Of a stretch of DNA of 13,643 bases, positions 6,853-13,416 are shown one piece after another. The position numbers and the translations under genes are program-made. The notes under the pieces are model-generated. The model saw nothing but the letters and a program-made list of their open reading frames with translations. It did no database searches and was not told where the DNA came from. Numbering within the stretch: the stretch's first letter is position 1; each line of letters starts with the position of its first letter. The DNA is from DATFJZ01 sp046482845 (GTDB taxonomy: Bacteria; Desulfobacterota; Desulfobacteria; Desulfobacterales; Desulfobacteraceae): the NCBI GenBank assembly GCA_046482845.1, contig JAWOEJ010000272.1, forward strand, positions 1 to 13,643, written 5' to 3'.

Positions 6853-8229
6853 GTGAAATTTGATTCCATTCAGACGAGATTGACGGGCATTGCCATTTTA
6901 TTTATTATTGGTACCTCTATAACCATGGGCGGGGTGGGGCTGAGTTTGACCATGAAATTTTTAAAACAGCGGTTTCACCAGAATTTTATTGTGCTGTCCG
7001 AATACCTGGCACGGAATGCAGAACTCGGGGTACTGCTTCAAGACACATACATGCTTGAAAGTCTGGCCGGCAATATGCTGGATCAGGAGGATGTGGTCAA
7101 GGTGTCCATTACCGATCCTGAGGGCAGGGTCCTGGCCGGACTTGAGAAAAAAAAGGAGGCTGGATCCATTGTGAAAATCAAGACACCGGTGTTTCAGATT
7201 CAGCCGGACAGTGAGGAAATGTCTTTGTACAAAAATTTTAAAGCAGACGAACTCCTGGGCTATGTTGAACTCTCCTATACAGATTCCGGCCTCCAGGGGC
7301 TGACCCGGCAGATGACCATTTTTTTTATTGTTATTTCCCTGGTCTTGTCCCTGTTTCCTGTGACCTGGTACTGGCTGGTGTCAAAATCTATTACTGCGCC
7401 TTTAAATGATCTGCTTGAGGTGTCAAGACGGGTATCCCGCGGAGATCTGGATGTGCGGGCACGGGGAGGCAATCTCAATGAAACCAGAACCCTTGCCCTG
7501 GCCTTTAATGAGATGCTGGAATCGGTTAAGACCCATCAGAAAAAATCGGAAAAGGCCCACAGGGAAATGGCAAGACAGAGCAGCCTGGCTGAAATTGGAA
7601 AATTTTCCACCATGGTGGCCCATGAGCTTAAAAATCCCATTGCCATTATAAAGGGCAGTCTGGATATTTTTAAAAAAGACGATCTGGATGATGAGACCCG
7701 GCTGACCATGGGGGTTTATCTGGATGAGGAGGTGCAGCGGCTGAACCGGCTGGTTGAAGAATTCCTGCTCTTTGCAAAACCCAAAAAAATCAATTTTTCA
7801 AAGGTATCCATGAAAGATTTTTTTTCAGACTTGATTGAAAAATACCGGTTTACAAGTAATGATAAAAATTTAAAGCTGTTTTTTGACAGTGAAGAGGCCT
7901 GGGTGGACTGTGATGTAAATCTCATGGAAAGGGCGGTGTCCAATATCATGAAAAACGCTGTTGAACATTCCGATCCTTCCGGAGCAGTCATTGATATTCA
8001 GGGCAGGCTTACAGCCGATGAATACATTGTGCAGATCAGAGACAACGGAAACGGCATAGATGATCAGCATCTTCAGGAGATATTCACCCCTTTTTTTACA
8101 ACCAGGGCCAAGGGGACCGGTCTGGGTCTTGCCATTGTAAAGGATATCCTCCAGCTTCACAATGGGTCGGTAACAGCATTTAACAGAAAATCAGGCGGTG
8201 CCTGTTTTGAGATAAGAATGAGGGTTTGA
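6853..8229 (+). CDS. Membrane sensor histidine kinase with HAMP domain
   Basis: A 458-residue sensor kinase. Two membrane helices (about 10-32 and 153-176) enclose a periplasmic domain of about 120 residues. Its YLARNAELGVLLQDTY and VVKVSITDPEGRVLAG segments resemble CHASE8/Cache-like sensor domains. A HAMP linker (about 176-230) is followed by the phosphorylation helix, with His257 in VAHELKNP. The ATPase domain has the N box MERAVSNIMKNAVEH (358-372), the G1 box RDNGNGI (396-402), the F box FTPFF (411-415) and the G2 box GTGLGLAIV (421-429). The start is GTG at 6853, two bases after the preceding stop, with GGAGGT at 6838-6843. It should phosphorylate the regulator encoded next. Its partner upstream is a periplasmic binding protein, so ligand-loaded binding protein may be the signal; that is inferred from gene order. 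Confidence 0.93.
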   Translation: MKFDSIQTRLTGIAILFIIGTSITMGGVGLSLTMKFLKQRFHQNFIVLSEYLARNAELGVLLQDTYMLESLAGNMLDQEDVVKVSITDPEGRVLAGLEKKKEAGSIVKIKTPVFQIQPDSEEMSLYKNFKADELLGYVELSYTDSGLQGLTRQMTIFFIVISLVLSLFPVTWYWLVSKSITAPLNDLLEVSRRVSRGDLDVRARGGNLNETRTLALAFNEMLESVKTHQKKSEKAHREMARQSSLAEIGKFSTMVAHELKNPIAIIKGSLDIFKKDDLDDETRLTMGVYLDEEVQRLNRLVEEFLLFAKPKKINFSKVSMKDFFSDLIEKYRFTSNDKNLKLFFDSEEAWVDCDVNLMERAVSNIMKNAVEHSDPSGAVIDIQGRLTADEYIVQIRDNGNGIDDQHLQEIFTPFFTTRAKGTGLGLAIVKDILQLHNGSVTAFNRKSGGACFEIRMRV

Positions 8230-8230
8230 A

Positions 8231-9586
8231 ATGGCAAAAATTCTGGTGGTAGACGATGAAGAACGCATTAGACAGATCCTGAAAATCATGCTCAAGTCCC
8301 AGGGCCATGACATTGACGAGGCCTTTGACGGTGTTGATGCCTATGAAAAACTGGAACAGGATTTTTTTGATCTGGTTATTTCTGATATCCGCATGGACCG
8401 GCTGGATGGAAAGGGGCTGCTTGAGAAAATCAAGGAAAATGATATGGGATGTCCTGTGGTCTTTATCACAGCCTATGCCTCCACAGAGTCTGTGGTGGAT
8501 GCCCTGAGGCTGGGGGCGTCGGATTATCTGGTAAAACCCTTTGAAGAGGAAAATGTCAAACTTTCCGTGGAGCGTGCCCTGGGCATGGGACGGGTGTTAA
8601 CGGAAAACCGCCGGTTAAGACAGTCTTTGAAAAATCAATCGGAAAGAAAGGCGGTTTTTGCCTCCGCAGCCATGAAGGCGGTAGAGGACATGACCTTAAA
8701 GGTGGCGGGCAGCGATACAACCGTTCTGATCACCGGGGAATCCGGCACCGGCAAGGAAGTGGTGGCCAATCTGGTTCACCATGCAAGCTGTCGGGCATCA
8801 GGACGGTTTGTGGCGGTAAACTGCGCTGCAATTTCAGAGAATCTTGTGGAATCTGAATTGTTTGGACATGAAAAAGGCTCCTTTACCGGTGCAAACCAGA
8901 AAAAAGAAGGAAAATTTGAATATGCGGACGGCGGTACCCTGTTCCTCGATGAAGTGGGAGACCTTCCCTTTAATGCCCAGGCAAAGCTGCTGCGGGCCAT
9001 TCAGGAAAAAACCATACAGCGGGTGGGCGGAAACAGGGAGATCCCCGTGGACACCCGGCTGGTGTGCGCAACCAACCAGGATCTGGAACGTATGGCCATG
9101 GAAAAGAAGTTCCGCCAGGATCTCTATTACCGGCTGGCGGTGTTTCCTGTGAATGTGCCCCCGTTAAGGGAAAGAAAAGAGGATATCATTCCCCTGGCCC
9201 ATCATTTTATTACCAAATTTACCCATAGGGAAAAGATAAAGGGAGAGGTGCTGACCCGGGCGGCAGGTAAAAAATTGTCCCAGTACTCCTGGCCGGGCAA
9301 TGTTAGAGAGCTTGCCAATGTCATTGAAAGGATTCTTATCCTAAAGTCAGGTGCCTTTCCCATTACATCGAATGATCTCAAATTTATCAGTGTCTCTTCA
9401 GGGGATTATGATTACAATGAAAATCTGTTTAAAATTCCCCCCACAGGGATTGATTACGATGAAATCCAGAAAAATATTGTTCAGCAGTCCCTTGACATGA
9501 CAGCAGGGAATCAAAGCAGTGCAGCAAGGCTTCTGGGGCTTTCCAGGGCACGATTCAGAACCCTGAGCAAACTGCTGGAGGAATGA
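8231..9586 (+). CDS. NtrC-family sigma-54-dependent response regulator
   Basis: A 451-residue transcription activator. The receiver domain (1-120) has the acidic pair Asp8/Asp9, the phosphoacceptor Asp52 (ISDIRM), Thr80 and Lys102. The AAA+ domain (about 142-370) has Walker A GESGTGKE (169-176), the sigma-54 contact loop as GSFTGA (216-221) rather than the commoner GAFTGA, Walker B GGTLFLDEVGDL (234-245) and the SWPGNVREL segment (353-361). A Fis-type helix-turn-helix closes the protein (about 425-448, NQSSAARLLGLSRARFRTLS). ATG 8231 follows the kinase stop by one base, with GAGG just upstream, so the two form a cognate pair. It should activate -24/-12 promoters, and the nearest good candidate is at 11654-11669. 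Which genes it controls is not shown by the sequence. Confidence 0.95.
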   Translation: MAKILVVDDEERIRQILKIMLKSQGHDIDEAFDGVDAYEKLEQDFFDLVISDIRMDRLDGKGLLEKIKENDMGCPVVFITAYASTESVVDALRLGASDYLVKPFEEENVKLSVERALGMGRVLTENRRLRQSLKNQSERKAVFASAAMKAVEDMTLKVAGSDTTVLITGESGTGKEVVANLVHHASCRASGRFVAVNCAAISENLVESELFGHEKGSFTGANQKKEGKFEYADGGTLFLDEVGDLPFNAQAKLLRAIQEKTIQRVGGNREIPVDTRLVCATNQDLERMAMEKKFRQDLYYRLAVFPVNVPPLRERKEDIIPLAHHFITKFTHREKIKGEVLTRAAGKKLSQYSWPGNVRELANVIERILILKSGAFPITSNDLKFISVSSGDYDYNENLFKIPPTGIDYDEIQKNIVQQSLDMTAGNQSSAARLLGLSRARFRTLSKLLEE

Positions 9587-9592
9587 TGAAGA

Positions 9593-11620
9593 ATGATATT
9601 TAAACAGGCAGATATGGTAACAATCCTGCTGATCGTTGCCAGCGTTCTAATCGGGCCGGGTTTCATGCCGGGTGCGGCAGATGCCGTTGAATCGGATGAT
9701 ACCATGCTGATGTTTGTGGGAGAGGAGCTGGGTGTTGTCACGGCCGCGTCCCGGTTTCCGGAATCTCCGTCTTCCGCGCCTGCCGTTGTCAGGGTGGTGA
9801 ACCATAAGGATATAGAAGCCTCGGGCTTTGAAACCCTTGCTGAAGTGCTTGCTTCAGAACCGGGATTTTTTATGGCCGACCAGGGCATGGGAACCGTACC
9901 CTATCTCAGGGGAATTGCCAACGGCATTCTTGTCCTCTATGACGGGGTGCCTGTGCCCACCGGCGGCACAAGGACCTATGCCTCCCTTGATTATGAGATC
10001 TGCCTGGATAATGTCAAACGGGTGGAGATCATACGGGGGCCCGGTTCTGTACTGTGGGGCGCGGATGCCTTTGCCGGTATTGTCAACATTGTGCCCTTTA
10101 CCGGAAAAGAGGCAGACGGGGTGAGGGCAGAAGTGACAACGGGCAGTGATTCATTGAAAAAGGGATTTGCCAGCCTTGGCACAGGCGGCAGAAACTGGGA
10201 TCTCTACCTGTCCCTGTCCGGGGTGGAAAACAGGTACCACAATGATAAGTATTTTCAGGTCACCCGGGGGGAGGAAAGCGATCAGTGGGATATTACCTCT
10301 TTGACCATTGATGATGCCTCCTACTATGAAGTCAATGCCAATGCCCATATCAACGAGTATATTACCCTGTCCGGACGGTACTCTGATTTTAAAAAACCCG
10401 TCACCCTCATGGACCACAATGGTCTGATATGGGCCAGTGAGAAAAAAACGCCTGTCAATTTTTTAAAGGTCAATATAAACAAAGTAGTGGGAAAGTCCCA
10501 CTGGAATTTTACCACCTATTATCAGGATATCACCTATGAACAGGAGGATGCCGGTGTTTCCGTAAAAGAGGACACTTCGGTATATTACTGCGAACTTCTC
10601 TGGGATCACAGGTTTTTTCAGAAGGGACTGCTCACCGGCGGGGTGTCCTACCGGAAAAACCGGGTAGATGCAAAAATGCTTGAGGGCGGGTTTATGCCGG
10701 AACTCATGGTGGCTGATTACGAGTTTTTTGTTCAGCCTGTTGAGCACAATGATTATGAAAGCAATCTGTTTTCAGTGTTTTCCCAGTACAGGCATCAGTT
10801 TTCCTGGGGTGAGGTCTGGCTGGGCGGCAGATTTGATGATAATTCCATGTATGATGACTACAATGCCAGTTACAGCCTTGGGGTTAATCTCCCCCTGTCA
10901 CATCAATGGCGGATTAAAACCGTTATGGGCACGGGATACAGAACCCCGTATTCCAAACAGGTGTTTGAAGATGAGCTTCTGGAAAGGGACGGGATTACCA
11001 CCGTTAATCTCCAGGCCGAATGGTCTCCCTCCATGGATACTGTGGTTTCTGTAACCGCATTTTACAACCGCATTTCAGATCATGTTCAGTCGGACAGGTA
11101 TGCAGGGTTTTCAGATACTCTGGATCAGGATATCACCGGGGGTGAAATCAGCTTTAAAACAAAAATGTTTGAGAATTTAAGACTCTCAGGATCTCTGACA
11201 AAGATGTTTCTGTCCGGGGAGGACTATGATTTTTCCGTACTCAGGTCCACTTATATCAGCCCGGACGGCTCAGTGGTCAAAGAGTATGACTTATGGTCGG
11301 AAGACTACAATCCCGGTGCTGATTTTATGGTGAACGCCGGCCTTAAATGGGATATCACGTCTAAACTTGCCCTTTCTCTGAATGCCTATTATTCAGGCCC
11401 GGTTTCCTTTTCCTATGCCCAGGACACCATTTCCGGAGACTACCACAATCCCCTGCTTGTCAATGCAGAGATCCGGTTGAAGGATCTCTTTGTGAAAGGC
11501 GCGGCATTCACTTTCGGGTGTAAGAATATCCTTGACAATACCTTTGAATACCCCGGTCTCTACGGACCGGTTGAAGCCTTTCCCAAGACGGCCTATGCAA
11601 AAATCAGCTTTTCTTTTTAG
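9593..11620 (+). CDS. TonB-dependent outer-membrane receptor
   Basis: A 675-residue outer-membrane receptor for energised import of a scarce ligand. A signal peptide (1-31, ending ADA) is followed by a TonB-box-like stretch EELGVVTAASR (44-54). The plug domain runs from about 60 to 170 and includes the motifs PYLRGIANGILVLYDGVPV (103-121) and VKRVEIIRGPGSVLWGADAF (141-160). The remainder is a beta barrel with alternating aromatic strands, ending in Phe (YAKISFSF), the usual outer-membrane insertion signal. ATG 9593 is six bases past the regulator stop, with GGAGG at 9577-9581. Tandem stops TAG and TAA end the gene. The plug resembles the vitamin-B12/siderophore receptor class, but the substrate cannot be read from sequence. 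Its place after the binding protein, kinase and regulator suggests that its ligand is the one sensed. Confidence 0.93.
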   Translation: MIFKQADMVTILLIVASVLIGPGFMPGAADAVESDDTMLMFVGEELGVVTAASRFPESPSSAPAVVRVVNHKDIEASGFETLAEVLASEPGFFMADQGMGTVPYLRGIANGILVLYDGVPVPTGGTRTYASLDYEICLDNVKRVEIIRGPGSVLWGADAFAGIVNIVPFTGKEADGVRAEVTTGSDSLKKGFASLGTGGRNWDLYLSLSGVENRYHNDKYFQVTRGEESDQWDITSLTIDDASYYEVNANAHINEYITLSGRYSDFKKPVTLMDHNGLIWASEKKTPVNFLKVNINKVVGKSHWNFTTYYQDITYEQEDAGVSVKEDTSVYYCELLWDHRFFQKGLLTGGVSYRKNRVDAKMLEGGFMPELMVADYEFFVQPVEHNDYESNLFSVFSQYRHQFSWGEVWLGGRFDDNSMYDDYNASYSLGVNLPLSHQWRIKTVMGTGYRTPYSKQVFEDELLERDGITTVNLQAEWSPSMDTVVSVTAFYNRISDHVQSDRYAGFSDTLDQDITGGEISFKTKMFENLRLSGSLTKMFLSGEDYDFSVLRSTYISPDGSVVKEYDLWSEDYNPGADFMVNAGLKWDITSKLALSLNAYYSGPVSFSYAQDTISGDYHNPLLVNAEIRLKDLFVKGAAFTFGCKNILDNTFEYPGLYGPVEAFPKTAYAKISFSF

Positions 11621-11631
11621 TAATAACCAAA

Positions 11632-11781
11632 GCCTGACCCTTGTTTTTGTTTGTGGTATGTTTTTTGCAAGTATTTTAGTTCAGGGTAGAGGGGTCAGGC
11701 CTGCGTTATTGTCATTATCTACGGCGCTTTTAGGATTATACTGGATAGGGAAGATAATGACAATAACGCAGGCCTGACCCC
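11632..11781. mobile_element. REP/MITE-like element with a perfect 30-bp inverted repeat
   Basis: The left arm at 11691-11720 (begins GGGGTCAGGC) and the right arm at 11752-11781 (ends GCCTGACCCC) are exact reverse complements over 30 bases around a 31-base loop. A further copy of the terminal 9-mer GCCTGACCC lies at 11632-11640 in the same direction as the right end, and could pair instead with GGGTCAGGC at 11692-11700. The terminal CCTGACCCC motif resembles short repeats that I recall flanking REP-associated Y1 transposase genes; no transposase is present, so this would be a non-autonomous copy. As RNA it would form a very stable hairpin. No T-run follows the right arm, so it is not a standard terminator, though it could slow transcription between the receptor gene and the CAP gene. 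Confidence 0.7.
11654..11669 (+). promoter_or_regulatory. Candidate sigma-54 (-24/-12) promoter upstream of the CAP gene
   Basis: TGGTATGTTTTTTGCA carries GG (11655-11656) and GC (11667-11668) exactly ten bases apart. It matches TGGCACG-N4-TTGCW except for two C-to-T changes in the -24 half. Transcription would begin near 11680 and run through the 30-bp inverted repeat into the CAP gene. A sigma-54 activator gene lies two genes upstream. No activator binding site could be defined. Confidence 0.4.
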
Positions 11782-11790
11782 ATTTTCGAG

Positions 11791-11821
11791 ACTTGATCAT
11801 CGAGTGTTAAGGAACAATACT
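11791..11821 (+). promoter_or_regulatory. Candidate sigma-70 promoter overlapping an imperfect palindrome
   Basis: TTGATC (11793-11798) and AATACT (11816-11821) are 17 bases apart and each matches the -35 or -10 consensus at four of six positions. The -35 lies inside an imperfect palindrome, ACTTGATCATCGAGT (11791-11805), which could be an operator. A near-identical inverted copy is at 13445-13461. Transcription would start near 11828, just ahead of the ribosome binding site at 11846-11852. Confidence 0.3.
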
Positions 11822-11861
11822 CCCTTATTTAAGGGGTGAATCTATAGGAAGGATGCAGAAA

Positions 11862-12905
11862 ATGAAAAAGTTTATATTTATGATAACAGCGGCATGTCTT
11901 GTTTGTTTTGGCGCTGTAAAGGAAAGTGCCGGGTTTGATGACACAGATGCAGGTGTATATCTCTGGCGGATGATAAATGATGCCAGGGCCCACCCTGTAG
12001 AGACCATAGAGAAATACGAGATTGACATGGAAAGGGCCCGTGCTGCCCTTGGGGACAGGGCCTGGGTCCTGGAACTGAACAACGGGCTGCCGCCTCTGGC
12101 CTGGAACAAAACTTTGGCAGATTCAGCGTACTATCATGCCGCAGATATGATTGAAAACACCTATTATGACTATACTTCCCTGGACGGCAGGACCATTGCC
12201 GACAGAATTTACAATGCAGGATATGATGCGGAAAAAACCGGAGAGAATCTGGGAATGCTTTCCTTTGAAAATCTTTATATAGATTCAGTTGAAGCCGCAG
12301 AAAAAATATTTGCCAATATGATCCGTGACGCGCTGAATCCGGATATTGATCACCCGGCCAACATTTTCAGTATTGACATGACACAAATCGGTGTATCCTT
12401 TACGTCAGCTGTTTTTTCCTGGGAAAATATTCCCCAGAATGTGTATCTGGCTACCATGGATTTTGCCAGACCTGTTGAACAAAAACCCTGCCTGATGGGA
12501 AACATCTATTTTTTGAACAAAGAGGACGACCTGAATCAGGAAGAGGGGGCCGGTACAATTGAAGAAAGTTTTACTGAAGAACGTTCTCCTGAAGAAAATT
12601 CTTCCATGGAGTCAAGCCTGAGCGGGAAATCGGCCATGCCCATGCAGAGCGAATGGATACTGGAACAGCCTGTACAGGGGGTGCTTTATCTGGATTATAT
12701 GAATGGTGAGGAACCCGTTGCTGTAGAAATCGGAAACCTGGGGGCTTTTCAGCTGGAAATACCATTAAACCAGTATTTTATGCTTTCCCTGTATGACAAT
12801 GAATTCAACCGGATAAAAGCCGTCTACGGGCTTGGGCTGAACATAAATCAGGTGCTTGATATCCAGATTGTTCGTCAGATGGATGATATCGAAATTGTTC
12901 AATAG
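11862..12905 (+). CDS. Exported CAP/SCP-domain protein with an unrecognised C-terminal domain
   Basis: A 347-residue exported protein. The start is taken at ATG 11862, because AGGAAGG (11846-11852) is correctly spaced for it, while it abuts the in-frame ATG at 11853. The signal peptide is MKKFIFMITAACLVCFGAV with cleavage near residue 23-24. The CAP domain (about 29-205) shows the usual landmarks: LWRMINDARAHP (35-46), the conserved His92 in HAADM, SLDGRTIADRI (106-116), GENL (127-130) and His164 before NIFSIDMTQIGVSF. An acidic, low-complexity linker (about 222-258) leads to a beta-rich C-terminal domain (about 268-340) that I do not recognise. CAP proteins are secreted and bind lipids, glycans or peptides, or act as peptidases; the activity here is unknown. 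The T2SS genes upstream make it a possible T2SS client, which is inference. Confidence 0.82.
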   Translation: MKKFIFMITAACLVCFGAVKESAGFDDTDAGVYLWRMINDARAHPVETIEKYEIDMERARAALGDRAWVLELNNGLPPLAWNKTLADSAYYHAADMIENTYYDYTSLDGRTIADRIYNAGYDAEKTGENLGMLSFENLYIDSVEAAEKIFANMIRDALNPDIDHPANIFSIDMTQIGVSFTSAVFSWENIPQNVYLATMDFARPVEQKPCLMGNIYFLNKEDDLNQEEGAGTIEESFTEERSPEENSSMESSLSGKSAMPMQSEWILEQPVQGVLYLDYMNGEEPVAVEIGNLGAFQLEIPLNQYFMLSLYDNEFNRIKAVYGLGLNINQVLDIQIVRQMDDIEIVQ

Positions 12906-12935
12906 ACCAAACTGTTTTGGCCAGACTGTTATGGT

Positions 12936-13007
12936 GATCTCTAACCATCCATGTTCTTTATTAGCCATTTTTTTTCTGCCAGGGGGGCACTGATTGTGGT
13001 AGAGATC
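12936..13007. repeat. Imperfect inverted repeat between the CAP and PilZ genes
   Basis: GATCTCTAACCA (12936-12947) and TGGTAGAGATC (12997-13007) are reverse complements apart from one missing base. The 49-base spacer includes a run of eight or more T. It could be an RNA stem that limits read-through from the CAP gene or a degraded repeat. No gene is visible between 12906 and 13050. Confidence 0.3.
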
Positions 13008-13050
13008 GCCGAAAATAGAAGTCAACAAACTTCCGCAATAAGGCGCAGAA

Positions 13051-13416
13051 TTGAAAAAAAGACATTGTGAAAGATTTTCCATCCCCGGCACCACCCTTTA
13101 CTACAAAAACAGACCCGGGATTTTTATAAAACCTGTCTATCCGGAAACGTACTTTCCTGTGCTCAACCTCAGCCGGGGGGGAGTCAGTTTTGTCTGTAAT
13201 GAACGGATTAAGCCTGGTAAAAAAATTCTAGTAAAGATTGAAATTCCCGGGGTTGATCAGCCGGCAGAGCTTTTTGCCACCATCAGGTGGATTTCCAGAA
13301 ACAGGGAACAGAGCTATAAATACCAGCTGGGCGCTGCATTTAATTCCTACGGGACTGGAAAAAAAGAAAATTCCCCGGATATTCTTTCCTTGTTTAAATC
13401 CCTTGAGCCCCAATAG
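13051..13416 (+). CDS. Stand-alone PilZ-domain c-di-GMP-binding protein
   Basis: A 121-residue protein made almost entirely of a PilZ domain, which binds cyclic di-GMP. Both ligand motifs are intact: RxxxR as RHCER (4-8) and (D/N)xSxxG as NLSRGG (39-44). Beta strands follow (KKILVKIEIPG, ELFATIRWISR), as does the closing YQLGAAF segment, with a short polar tail. The start is TTG at 13051: an in-frame TAA lies four codons upstream, AAGG at 13040-13043 is seven bases away, and any later start would remove the RxxxR motif. There is no enzyme domain, so it would act by binding a partner when c-di-GMP rises. The partner is unknown. It lies 145 bases after the CAP gene, which may or may not share its transcript. 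Confidence 0.9.
   Translation: MKKRHCERFSIPGTTLYYKNRPGIFIKPVYPETYFPVLNLSRGGVSFVCNERIKPGKKILVKIEIPGVDQPAELFATIRWISRNREQSYKYQLGAAFNSYGTGKKENSPDILSLFKSLEPQ

Noticed and set aside
11532..11777. An 81-codon + frame across the end of the receptor gene and the inverted repeat
   Set aside because: Its first third is out of frame with the TonB receptor and the rest crosses the repeat element. It has no ribosome binding site and no recognisable motif.
11691..11790. The 30-bp inverted repeat as a rho-independent terminator
   Set aside because: The arm is far longer than usual, the loop is 31 bases, and only ATTTTCG follows, without a proper T-run.
12931..12993. 20-codon frame starting at ATG 12931
   Set aside because: It has no ribosome binding site, no motif and overlaps the imperfect inverted repeat.
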